Shown here piece after piece: positions 44,601-58,100 of a DNA stretch of 64,000 nt; the first letter of the stretch is position 1; each line of letters begins with the position of its first letter. Source of the DNA: Bactericera cockerelli. Taxonomy: Eukaryota > Arthropoda > Insecta > Hemiptera > Triozidae. The notes below the pieces were generated by a model. It did no database searches and was not told the DNA's origin. It worked only from the letters and a program-made list of their open reading frames with translations. The stretch covers positions 1,977,566-2,041,565 of the forward strand of contig CM044958.1 of NCBI GenBank assembly GCA_024516035.1. The letters are read 5' to 3'. The position numbers and the translations under genes were made by a program.

Positions 44601-46076
44601 TGATGGCTGTTTCCCTGCAGAGCATGATTTTCTCTCATACCAGTTTTGCATCATTTAAGTTTTTATAGGTACTTTTTTTGGAGAACACTTGGTACTTAAT
44701 AAATAAACAAGGCCAGCAGAACAATTTGTCAACACTTGAGCTGGTACACAGCCATTCATTTTTCATAAGCCATTCAGGCTTGAACTGTATGGCTGTGGGG
44801 CAGGCATTTGCTTTACTTTTTTAGTGGTGGTTATAGTAACTGGAGAAATTGGACATCCAGTAATCATAATATCTTTCTTATCCTCATTACTTCTTAATCT
44901 GAATGGGGTTACTTTTAATGTTTGAACCCCATAATTTTGTGGGAATCTCATTGTTTCTTTGAAATATTGTTATTAATTATTCATCTTAATAAAAAATATT
45001 TATTCATCTTAATAAAAAATATTAACTAAAAGTTGGTAAAAAGGAATTAAAATAAAAATATTAGGATTATACCTCAGTAGATAGGTAGGTACAACATTTT
45101 AAAGAGGGGTTAGAACTGGGAAGGAAAGAAAGTTAGTTGAAGACTAAAAATTACAATCCAAAACTGGAAGAAAATCCACCACCAGATTACAAAATAAATC
45201 TAAGAAAACATACTTACTACAAATATTAAATCAGCTTAAATTTGGGTTACCATTGATGTATGACTATTTATGAAAAACACAGATATTGCCTTATAATTTT
45301 AAGTACTTCACTGGAAGCTGTGTGCTTAGCTACCTGCAACCTGCATAATTATAATGTTATTTCTGACACTGAAAGAAGTACATAGCTACTTCATATTCAA
45401 CTTATTATGAAAAGCACAGGTCAGATCAGGTAGGAATAATGTTTCTATCCTGTATCAAATACTGGGAAATAACTTTATTAACTAGTTACACCAATTAAAA
45501 GTCACTTGATTACCGTTGAAAAGATTTGAAAAAAATAATCTAATAAAATTTAAAAAGTGCACAAGTTTTGTTTACATTCTAAAGATAAGAGATACAATGT
45601 TGCCAAGTTAATTTCATAGCTAAATTTCTACAAACTTCAAGAGCTATATTTTAAATTTAAAGAAATCCCTCAAATCATGTAAGACGTATTTATTTATTTT
45701 TAATACTACACCGCCTGAACAGAATTTTCTCTTGAGAATTTCATTTCAACACGTCTAATTTCATGATTTTTTTTAAAAGTGGTTCCATAGCCAGGATCTT
45801 AAACAGGACCACCATTGTCCCTATTTAAAAACTTCTTGGAACAACTAGATACGAGATTATCTTATTTGGCTTAATTTCGGTACCTACATTAAATAATTAT
45901 TTCCGAGATTTGACTTCAATCGAGATGTCCTTTTTAAGACTATAGTTGACAAGATACATTAGTAGTTAAAATTTATTGGTATCGGCTATCGTTTAGTAAC
46001 TATGTACATAGAACCCAAAAAATGAGAAATAATATCCAAAATTCCTGAAACAAAATCCCGCTTTCCTAACGCCTAC

Positions 46077-46113
<37 letters not shown>

Positions 46114-49100
46114 TACAAGATTGTGCTAGATATGGGAAGCTAAATCATTGACTGGTTCCCTAGGTCTGGCATAATGCTACTGGCAACAGTGTTAATATCA
46201 AAAACACATGACATCGCACATGGTATGTGGCTTCGTGACATTTCGTATGAAGTCGTGTAGATAATGTAAAATGAATACAACTGAAGACGGTCTTCACTAG
46301 CAGACTACATAGATATAGTTGTTGCCTAATATTTCATGATACCTACTTGGAAATACTCAACTCTGATTGGTTGATTCAAGGACAACTGAAGACAATTTCG
46401 AATTGTCTTCACATTTGGTGTTCTCCTTGGAAAGTAACATGAAATGTTAAGCAGCATTGATCTATTTTACACAAAGCTTACTCTTTTTTTTTTTTTTTTT
46501 TCTTTGAGTTGGATCAATTGTGCTATGTTCAAGGGATTATGAGTAGTGTTTTCACTGTTCAAAATTAGGTGAAAATGTCTTCAGTGTCTTCACCCGACGA
46601 GCCGCCACTGGCCTGCGCTAATTTCAACCTAACCCTACCTAACTACAAAATTCCTCTAACAAAAAATTCACTTACGCATCAATTTCCAATAGACAATAAT
46701 TTCATTTTCATTTATGAATAAAAATAAAAACAAGAATTCTTTATTAAAAATGAAATAAAAAAAAATGAAATAAATCAAAGCTATAACGAACACCTACCAG
46801 TACGAACTAAAATTTGATTCACACTGTATGAAACATTGAAATCTATACCTGCAATATATTGTCGCAAATGTATGGTTTGAAACCTTTTTTCATTGTCGCA
46901 AATGATCGGTTGTAAACAAAAGATTTCCGCAAGTGTCGAATTCCGGACGAGCCAAGTTCTCTTTACGGCTACCGATCACTTGCGACAATTTACCTGAAAA
47001 AACCCGACATTTGCGACAACAGAAAAAGGTATTCACTGTAACGTTTGCGACAATTTCAGACAGACAAAGGAACAGGTTAACTCCTTTGTTCATTTCGGCA
47101 TTTCCAAATAAATACCGGGTCGACTAAAATATGGACGTATGTGAATTCATCCGATTTAATGAATTCCTTCTCTCATCATAGATAAATTTATTTTATTTGA
47201 GGAGACTCCTTGTCAGACAAACGGTTGTCAGACTAAATGTTGTGTTTCGTTAGCCGGCTAGGATAGCTTGGGTGAGGGGCTTAGGTTAGGTTGAAATTAG
47301 CGCAGGGTTAGACCGGGTCGCTACGCAACCCGGCCTAACCGCCTGCGCTAATTTCAACCTAACCTAAGCCCCTCACCCAACCATCCTACCCGACAAACTG
47401 AAGTCAGTGATCTATCGTGCAATCTCACCTTGTTAACTTTACCTAACCCTATCTAACAACAAAATTCCTCTAACAAAAAAATCACTTATAGAACACTAAA
47501 ACGGCCCTTTTCAGGGCCACCAACTTTTCGCATATTTTGTTTTTTTTTTTAATATGGATACCTAGACACCGTAAATCAAAGTTATAACATACACCTACCA
47601 GTACGAACTAAAATTTGATTCACACTGTATGAAACATTGAAATCTATACCTGCAATATATTGTCGCAAATGTATGGTTTGAAACCTTTTTTCATTGTCGC
47701 AAATGATCGGTTTTAAACAAAAGATTTCCGCAAGTGTCGAATTGCGCTCTTTACACAGAGAGAGACAATAAATTAAAGATATTTAATAGGACTGCTCTCA
47801 TAATAGAGAGTTGCCAATAGACACAGTATATCCATGAATAATCCAAGGTTACATAATTATGTTTTCTTTAATTAATATTAAAAATAAAAGGAGAAAAACA
47901 GAGGTTACAAAAATACTAATAAAAAACCAGAATATACATCACAAAGATAAAATGAAGTTCATAAAATATACATGGAAATACAATTCAATATAAAACTGTG
48001 AAATAACCACAACATGTAAATAAACTGTCAAAAAAAAATATAAATAAATAAATATTAAAATCCTATAATTATAATTCCATGTCAATTCTTTGTCCTAACA
48101 AGCATTGCTTGTCTCTTCTTGTCTTCTACTTACTTGACAAGAATGCCACCTTTCTTCTCTTCTACCTACTTACTTGACAAGAATGCCACTTTTCTTCTCT
48201 TCTACTTACTTGACAAGAATGCCACCTTTCTTCTCTTCTACCTACTTACTTGACAAGAATGCCACTTTTCTTATCTTCTACTTACTTGACAAGAATGCCA
48301 CTTTTCTTCTCTTCTACCTACTTACTTGACAAGAATGCCACCTTTCTTCTCTTCTACTTACTTGACAAGAATGCCACCTTCCTTCTCTTCTACTTACTTG
48401 ACAAGAATGCCACTTTTCTTCTCTTCTACCTACTTACTTGACAAGAATGCCACTTTTCTTCTCTTCTACTTACTTGACAAGAATGCCACTTTTCTTCTCT
48501 TCTACCTACTTACTTGACAAGAATGCCACTTTTCTTCTCTTCTACTTACTTGACAAGAATGCCACTTTTCTTCTCTTCTACCTACTTACTTGACAAGAAT
48601 GCCACTTTTCTTCTCTTCTACTTACTTGACAAGAATGCCACTTTTCTTCTCTTCTACTTACTTGACAAGAATGCCACTTTTCTTCTCTTCTACTTACCTG
48701 ACAATCATGCCTCTTTTCTTTTCTTCTATACTTACTTGACAAGAATGCCACTTTTCTTCTCTTCTACTTACCTGACAATCATCCCCCTTTTCATCTCTTC
48801 TACTTACCTGACAAGCATCCCCCTTTTCATCTCTTCTACTTACCTGACAAGCATCCCCCTTTTCATCTCTTCTACTTACCTGACAAGCATCCCCCTATCA
48901 TTCATATCTGTGAATAACCACAACATGTAATCTGTCTATTTACTAAAATCCTTATTATTCCTTCATTCTTTCCTACAAGCATTCTTGTCTCTTCTTCTTC
49001 TACTTACTTGACAAGAATCCACCTTTCTCTCTTCTACTTTACTTGACAAGAAAGCCACTTTTTCTCTTCTACTTACTTGACAAGATGCCACCTTTCTTCT

Positions 49101-52100
49101 CTTTACCTACTTACTTGACAAGCATCCCTTTTATCTTCTACTACTCAAGATCCCTTTTCTTCTACTTACTTGACAAGAATGCCACTTTTCTTCTCTTCTA
49201 CTTTACTGACAAATGCCACCTTTCTTCTCTTCTACTTACTTGACAAGAATGCCACTTTCTTCTCTTCTACTTACTGACAAGAATGCCACTTTTCTCTCTT
49301 CTACCTACTTACTGACAAAATGCCACTTTTCTTTTCTTCTACTTACTTGACAAGATGCCCCCTTTTCTTCTCTTCCTACTTACTTGACAAGAATCCCACT
49401 TTTCTTCTCTTCTACTTACTGACAAGATGCCACTTTTTCATCTCTTCCTACTTACTGACAAGATCCACTTTTCTCTCTTCTACTTACTTGACAAGATCCC
49501 TTTTCATCTCTTCTACTTACTTGACAAGATCCCCTTTTCATCTCTTCTACTTACCTGACAACATCCCTTTTCTTTTCTCATACTTACTTGACAAGATCCC
49601 ACTTTTCTTCTCTTCTACTTACCTGACAATCATCCCCCTTTTCATCTCTTCTACTTACCTGACAAGCATCCCCCTTTTCATCTCTTCTACTTACCTGACA
49701 AGCATCCCCCTTTTCATCTCTTCTACTTACCTGACAAGCATCCCCCTTTTCATCTCTTCTACTTACCTGACAAGCATCCCCTTTCACTCTTCTACTTACC
49801 TGACAAGCATCCCCCTTTTCATCTCTCTACTTACCTGACAAGCATCCCCCTTTTCATCTCTTCTACTTACCTGACAAGCATCCCCCTTTTCATCTCTTCT
49901 ACTACCTGACAAGCATCCCCCTTTTCATCTTCTACTTACCGCAAGATCCCCTTTCATCCTTCTACTATGACAGATCCCACCTTTGTCATCTCTCTTCTAC
50001 TTACCTGACAAGCATCCCCCTTTTCATCTCTTCTACTTACCTGACAAGCATCCCCTTTTCATCTCTTCTACTTACCTGACAAGAATGCCACTTTTCTTCT
50101 CTTCTACTTACCTGACAATCATGCCTCTTTTCTTTTCTTCTATACTTACTTGACAAGAATGCCACTTTTCATCTCTTCTACTTACCTGACAAGCATCCCC
50201 CTTTTCATCTCTTCTACTTACCTGACAAGCATCCCCCTTTTCATCTCTTCTACTTACCTGACAAGCATCCCCCTTTTCATCTCTTCTACTTACCTGACAA
50301 GCATCCCCCTTTTCATCTCTTCTACTTACCTGACAAGCATCCCCCTTTTCATCTCTTCCACTTACCTGACAAGCATCCCCCTTTTCATCTCTTCTACTTA
50401 CTTGACAAGCATCCCCCTTTTCATCTCTTCTACTTACCTGACAAGCATCCCCCTTTTCATCTCTTCTACTTACCTGACAAGCATCCCCCTTTTCATCTCT
50501 TCTACTTACCTGACAAGCATCCCCCTTTTCATCTCTTCCACTTACTTGACAAGCATCCCTTTTTCATCTCTTCTACTTACCTGACAAGCATCCCCCTTTT
50601 CATCTCTTCTACTTACCTGACATCCTGACAAGCATCCCCCTTTTCATCTCTTCTACTCACCTGACAAGCATCCCCCTTCCCGCCCCCCTCTCCCCCACTC
50701 ACCTGACAAGCATCCCCCTTCCCACCCCTCACTCCCCCACTCACCTGACAAGCATCCTTGCCCCCCTCCTTGAGCCCGGCACAGATAAAGTTGTCCGTGA
50801 TGGGCTGGAAGTAGGTCTTATCACACTCGCTATTCTCCCAGATAGGTAACTCCACCTGTCGCTGCACGGTGCTCTCCTTACCGCCTGGAAATTGAGGAGA
50901 ACTTTGTGAGTATGCAATGTGCCATGCAGTGCGAAATTTACTAAACAAAAGCTTATTCATATTTTTTTCTCATGAACAATACTTTGGGATTGAGACTCAG
51001 GTTCAACAGAAGTATTAAATTTTGAACCTTCAGGCGAGATTTCTTTGTCAGAGCTTTGTCCTGAAGGTTCAGATAAAAGTTTCATCTTGAAGCATTCTGA
51101 GTAAAGAAATTACGCTAATTTTATTGAAGAACATTATTTTTCTATTCAGTGTACTTTTTAAAAATGACAACAAAAATATTTCTAAAGGACGATTGAATCA
51201 AATCCACAAGATGGAGACAAATCCACAAGATGGAGAGTAGACAACTGGACAGCAACCAGTTTTTCTAATGCTCACTGTTGCTTAACCTCGGTGATCCATT
51301 GGAAACTAGTGTAGGTATACCTATTCGTATTATCACATCTAAAATATACAGTCAAGTGGTTAACGCGCTAGTCTAGTCATCCAGGTAGCGTAGGGATCCG
51401 TTAGTTCGAATCTCACCAAGTGCATGAATTTTTTCTCATTCATTTGAGTTTTTGACCACATAATAAGCCAAAGACAGTGCAGCTAAACTATGGGAATGAG
51501 AGAAATGACAATGTAAAGATAGATGGAGAAAATCTGAACATAGTTGAAGAATTTAAGTACCTTGGATCTACGGTCTCTAAATATGGATCGATTGAAAAAG
51601 AGATTGCCCACAGAATCAATGCAGGTTGGATGAATTGGAAGAAAACATCGGGAGTGCTATGCGATAACAATATAAATCTAAAAACAAGAGGCAAGATGTA
51701 CAAAACGATAGTAAGACCTGCATTGACTTATGGAGCTCAGACTTGGGCACTCAAGAAAACTGAAGAAAAGAAAGTGGAAACAACAGAAATGAAAATGCTT
51801 AGATGGATATGTGGAGTTACTCGTTTAAACAGAATAAGAAATGAAGTTATTAGAGACAAAGTGAAAGTGTTGGAAATATCAAAGAAGATTCAAGAAAAGA
51901 GACTACAGTGGTATGGGCATGTGAAGAGAAGGGATGAAAACTACATTAGTAAGAAAGTTGAGAAAATTGCAGTCGAGGGACAAAGAGGAAGAGGAAGACC
52001 AAAGAAGAGATGGAAAAATAATATAAATGAAGACCTACGAGAAAAAGGAATAACGGACGATGAGGCTCTTGATAGGACTGCGTGGAGACAACTGGTAAAA

Positions 52101-55100
52101 AATGTCGACCCCGCTTGAGCGGGATTAAAGACAAAGTAAAAGAAGAAGAAGAATAAGCTTTTGAGGGTTACACGGTAGAAAATGTTTTGAGCATTAACCT
52201 CGCCTGGTGGTTACCTTCCAATAAAAAGTGTTATAATTATTATAAAAAATAATTATGAAATTTTGAAGAAGAAAAAAAAACACTCACCGTAGTAAGTGGT
52301 TCCCCAGCCCACCACCGTGGTGGTTTTGCCCAGGAAGTCGTCGTTCCTCATGATCAGGGGCGGTAGACAGAGGGGCAGGGTGTAGCGGTTTTTCTTCACA
52401 GGCCGGTCCAGGACCAGAACCGCTATGTCGTTGTAGAACCCGACCCTGCTGAACTCCTTATGAGGCCGGACCTGTGGAAACATAGTCGAAGTGGTTAAGG
52501 CGCTGGTCTCGTATTCCAGGCAGCGTGGAGGTCCGTGGGTTCGAATCTCAGCCAAAGAGTATTTTTTGTCATGGGTACACTCGAGCTTAGATTATATGAG
52601 AACTCAAGAGACTGATTTTTTTCTCTCTAAAATCATAGTTTCTCGTATAAAGAAGTAATTTCCCTTTAAACAGACATATATTTGATTTGGAAATCGTTCA
52701 AGAGACTCAACTTTTTATCTTTTATCAGCCTAGTAAAACTCGTGAAATCCAAATTTTCTACACAGTTCTGGAGAGCTCACATCCTAAGAACCCTATCATA
52801 AAAAAACATATAAAAAGTCCATCATGACCAGTACGACCATACTACTCATATCATGATATCAAGAATAAAATCCGAGCTGTCACAAGTTACAAGATCTCTA
52901 TTTCCTTATTTATACCTTGCAGATTTACAGGTGATTTCTCTAGCGTGAAATTGCCAAGTGCCCTTTACACAACTTCACGCTGAGCTCAATTGATATTTCG
53001 CGTACCCTCTACCTTCTACATAGATAGTTCACTACTCCATCTACCTTCTTCAGCCTCCATGGCGTAATGGTTGTGACTACTGCCCGTCGTCCAGAGGTCT
53101 TGAGTTCGACTCCCAGTTGAAGCAGACTTTTCGAAGAAAATTTTGTCCCTTCCAAACACGTGAGGCTGGCACTTCCGGCCCTACCCAGTCTGGGTGAGGT
53201 TAATGTGGGAAGCTGGTACGATTCCGAGCGAATGGAGGGTAAAACCCCCGTCCTGGCTATCTCAAATCAGGATGGTAAAACCGAATAGAATCAACTGGTC
53301 ACAATAGAACTAAATAAGATGCAGTGTTAATTGTAAGGGTTTCACTGGAAACCCTGCAACCAGGTCAGAGATCAGATAATAATAATCTACCTTCTACTAC
53401 TTCAACTGCGTTGATATCTGGCTGACTCCAACTAATATCTGTCTCGTACTTCACAGCCCATAACTCCAAGAGTTGCCACCATCTCTTATCATAAATTAGC
53501 GCCTTCAACATTTATTTCACCTACAATCACCTACTTTCGTTACAGCGTTGGCATCATAAATTGTCATAACTATTAATGTATATCGCTGTATTCACGTGAG
53601 CTCTGTATCTCTTACGTAAAGTTATAATTAGATGTTTGTACCGCCAGGAAATAGTGTGGTCAACGCCTATTCCGCTATAATTCAGTGGGTGCCGGGCGTC
53701 TGACATTTCTGCCACTTTCGCGTCCTTGCTCAGTGATACTCAACTTTATGGCGTTTCCTTGTTAGGATGTTGGTGTTCTTGTTTTTTGGCGCCGTCTTAA
53801 TATATGTACAAGATTACAATATTTTATCAAATAAATCACAAATTATGTATAAACAATGTTACTTAGTGTTTATGGAACATACAGTTTCGAGATTTATTTG
53901 ATCCTCTGAGATTTTTATTTATTTTTATTTTTTTACCTACATAATAATACGGGCGGACCTATGGCTAACTAATACAATATTTGGCCTACCTAGCTTAGTG
54001 TATAATAATACTTAATAGGTATAATTGGTATATACTGCTCACAAGGGAATACTATTTAAATTAAAACTAATACTACAATCTCCATACTAAAGTGAAGAGG
54101 GGGAAGGGGAATTGTCCAGATGAAAATTTGAGATCCAACAGTTTTCCAAAAACCAAAATCCAAATTCTACTAGTTTGTGTTGTATCAAAGCTTCTATAAG
54201 TGCATCGCAGTACAAATGACACGCTTTGAAAAAGATGGATGAGGTGTGATTCAATTATGAAGATAGAGAAAATTGACATGGAGACAAATTTAATTGACAA
54301 ATTTAATAACATGGAGCCAAATGGTAAAACATCAAGTGTCCGGTTAATTCTGCTAGTGAGTATATGTTGTCTCGTCTTGCCTTTTGATGAGACATGGTCT
54401 AAAACGAAACAGTCTCCTAGATGAATAACATTTTCTTCTTTTTTTTAAAATTTACTACTGTAAATATTGTACATTACTTTGTCCTCCTAATAAAGATTTC
54501 ATCATCATATCATCATAGGGTGGCGTCATCGTGAACGATGGTAGCCAGACAGTGGAGGAATGACTCAGCACTTCTACCACTGTCTTTACACGGAGGCTAA
54601 TAATTGACAAGGGCCCCCAGAACCAAGCCAATGCTGGTCTACCCTGTTTATAGTTCCCCAGCCAGACTGCTGGTCTACTCCCTGTTTATAGACCCCTAGC
54701 GAAACTACTAGTGTACTCCCTGTTTATAGTCCCCCCAGCCAGACCAGAAATAAAGATTGATATAATAACAAGTCTATATCTCACCTCTTCCACCCGGTAG
54801 GTCTCAGGCATGGATGGCTCGTCCTCCCGCCTCAGATCTATGTCACCCAGCCTCACTGTGAACTGCTGAGCGTGGAACCTGAAGTAGAAATAAAATAATA
54901 AAATTAGTTTCTTTGTGTTATTATGACAAGTATATAAATATTATATATATCACAATTTTAGTGAGTGTTATATCGCCTTATTAATACTGGCCGATTAGGA
55001 CTAGCGAGTCTCATGATTCCAGCAGTAAGCCCAAGACGTAATAAATATGAGGTCAAAAACCCTTGTCATAACTTGTCATGTCCTGGCTGGGTTTCGAACC

Positions 55101-58100
55101 CGTGACCTCTGATCATGACCGACGCGACACCCCTACCACTGAGCTACCGAGACTGACGACTAGAATTATAGGACATTTCCATCATCGTTAAATCCCAAAA
55201 TCTTATTTTTCCCATAACTCCGTCACTGCGGAAGTGTGCACCTCAAAGCAGCTACTCTTTTGTCCTCACGAGGTATGAGTGGATCACATAACATCCAAAG
55301 TACAGAGTCGAAAACTCTTGACTCTGCCTAAATTTGAACCCAGGTCACAATGAGTGTAATAGCACGCGGCCACGGTGACTACTTAAAATAAAAAAGAAAT
55401 AGAACTTTAGTCATTTTAGGTCAAATTTTGAGTCATTTTGAGTAAAATTTGAGGCTTGAGGCCACTAATGCAAATAAAAGCGACACACCAGTAATGGGAC
55501 TTAGGTATTATGTAATGCGTGAACAGATTTTTTAATAATTGTTTTGATAAGTGTATTACTGCATTTTTTATTTTGTAGCATGAAACAGTCACTACTGTTA
55601 CCCACCCCGTAGTATGCCTCCCCTCTGGTAGTCGAGAACTGACACAAACAATAAATATAGATGTATTTTTTTATCTCCAATACATATCCCAATATCTTAT
55701 TTTTGCCTATAATTCCGCCACTTGTCGCAGCACACATTGAAGCAGCTACTCATAGTACTCATTTATCCTCACGAGGTATGAGTATACCACGAACTTCCAA
55801 GTACAGAGCAGAAAAAATTATGCTTCGCTGGGGATTGATCCCAGGCCACCATTAGTGCATTGCATATTCTTCTCCTCAGAAGGGCGAGAAGTGACACAAA
55901 TACACAATACTTCCCATTTAGATCCTGGGTCAACATGAGACCATCCGAAGGTATCCTTTACAAACAACTTTAACCAAATTCTGAATACAATTTTGACATT
56001 TTCATGTCTTTGCTCTGGCACATAACCAAAATTATGTGACTAAATTATGTAACGAAATTATGTAACGAAATATTGAATTGTAAAGGGAGAGAAGAGGAAA
56101 GTGTGTGTCATGCGCACAATGGCGAAGTATTGAATTGTAGAGGGAGAGAAGAGAGAAGGTATGTGTCATGCGCACAATACGAATTTGGTCAGTTGGTTTG
56201 GACCTTGAATAGTAAAGATGAAAATGTCTCAATGGTTGCAGACTCGTATGCAAGCGTTTTTTTAAACAAAAATTTAACATCGCTTTCAACTGCATGGTCA
56301 TATCAGTAGTCACCGTGGCAGAGTGAGTTAGCGCGCTAGGCATTGTACGCATGGTGACCTGGGTTCGATTCCAGCGGGGCAGGAATTTTTTTTTTTTGGT
56401 TTTTTTTTTTGTTATCTCTGTAGTTCAAATTTCAGACCTTTCGCATCGTGCGCTCCAATGCAACTGTTTCGCCCACCTACAGACAGATCGTCAAAAACAC
56501 TCACGGTCTCTGCCTCGTGTCTTTGGTGCAATGGGCGGCGGTGAGGACGTATCGGGTGCCAATGAGGGAGCCGCCACACCAGAACTCTGTCCGCCGGGTG
56601 CCATGCAGGAAAATGGCCGCCATCCAGGGCCACCTCCCCGGAAGGGATTCCTGACCGCCCACCACTCGGAACTTGGGTATATCTGGGCGGCCACAATCTG
56701 GAAGACAAATTTTTATTGGTCATAAGTAAAAGTGTTTCTCTGTGTTATTATATCACAATTTAAGTGGGCAGCGCAGAACTTTTCCTCGCTTGAGGACTAT
56801 AAGCAGAGAGCAGACTAGCCAAACCTGACAAGCCAGGCTAGCTTGTAGTTTCCTGAGGGTTTAATGGCTTATAAAAAAAGTCCAAGTCCTCATGATGGTT
56901 GATCGCACCTTGAAATATGTGGTTCAGGACGAGCCAACTTTGAAATAAAGTTGGCTGGAGACCATCACTCACCCCTCCAGCTGTAGCCAAGCTGGCTACA
57001 ACAACAACAACAACTATTTTGTGTGAAAGAATTGATCAGCCACTTTACATGATGTTAGATTAAGGCAATGAACGGTTTCCAACGTCTACGATGGAGCTGT
57101 ACACTTTTAAAGAAACTCTACACTAAAGAAACTCTAACTCTAGACTTTAAAAAAAACGCTACACTTTAAAAAAATCTCTTCACTTGAAAAAGGGTCCGCC
57201 AAAGTCGAAGAAAGCAAGTCACTTACTACTTCTGGAGACGAAGTTACTTGGCGAGACTGTGGCGACTTGCACAGGGAATGTTTGTTGTGCTACCAGGACC
57301 GATGGAGGCCTCCTGGTGGTGGTGGTTGGGTAGTGGTGGTGGTGGTGGTAGCGGGAGGATGCAGGTTCTGGGAGTAGTCCGGGCGTGGTCGCTTGGTAGT
57401 GTACCTGGAATGGAGAATTGAGGAAAAAATTAGTAGTTTAAAATACTAATCTTCTAAACAATCTTCAAAACTGGACCTTTTGAGGATCGGCACGAACGAC
57501 CATTCAATATTTGGTTAAAGTGCATAACAAGAAAAAACAAAAATCCCAAAGAAAGTAGAAAACACACAACTACATTAAATTTCTGGAATGAATAACTCAA
57601 TCCTTTCATAGCCAATGTTGCTCAAAAATACCTATTTTTTTACTAAAGGATATTTTTTTAACAGTTTTAAGATTAACAGGTAGCTTAAATGTATTTATAT
57701 TGATAATAAATTGTGTCTGATGTTTAAAACGTCACATAAAATTGAATCCAAATATGGTACAGCAAGTATCAGAACAACTACCTATTTGAAACTATATCTT
57801 ACTAGCAAGCTGGTAAGTAATTACTTCAATGAGAATGGTAAGTTTTTGAGAACCAATGTCTGCATTTGATGTTTGACATGCTCCAGTGAGCCTTGTAGAC
57901 AATTTTCTGCTCAATCTCCTTCAGTTAACCAGAAAGCAATGTATCAGCATTGCTTAGTCATGTATGAATCCAACTTGTCAAATCTCTCACTGAAGAAAGT
58001 GACACCGCACCAAATCGGTGAGTTCCTTTGGACCCAATAGACCCACCAGAATGTAGGCATCAAAACAAATCACTCTGCGGCAATTGTGGCTTCTCAAATT

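Larger units (their letters stand above)
43350..46947 (+). repeat. 0.8-kb repeat unit A, expanded by two transposon insertions
   Basis: The outer parts (43375-43644 and 46619-46947) match 46948-47760 in order, starting TACCGATCACTTGCGACAAT and ending AGATTTCCGCAAGTGTCGAA. The inner part is replaced by the elements at 43645 and 44477. The two units are a direct tandem duplication. Confidence 0.82.
46948..47760 (+). repeat. 0.8-kb repeat unit B with central palindrome
   Basis: This is the uninterrupted copy of unit A. It holds the large palindrome at 47267-47381 and a histone-type stem-loop at 47503 that unit A lacks. Confidence 0.82.

Noticed and set aside
48250..50584. Repeated open frames on the + strand and any CRISPR-like reading of the array
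   Set aside because: The repeats are contiguous without unique spacers, the DNA is eukaryotic, and the frames are antisense to the exon-derived array.
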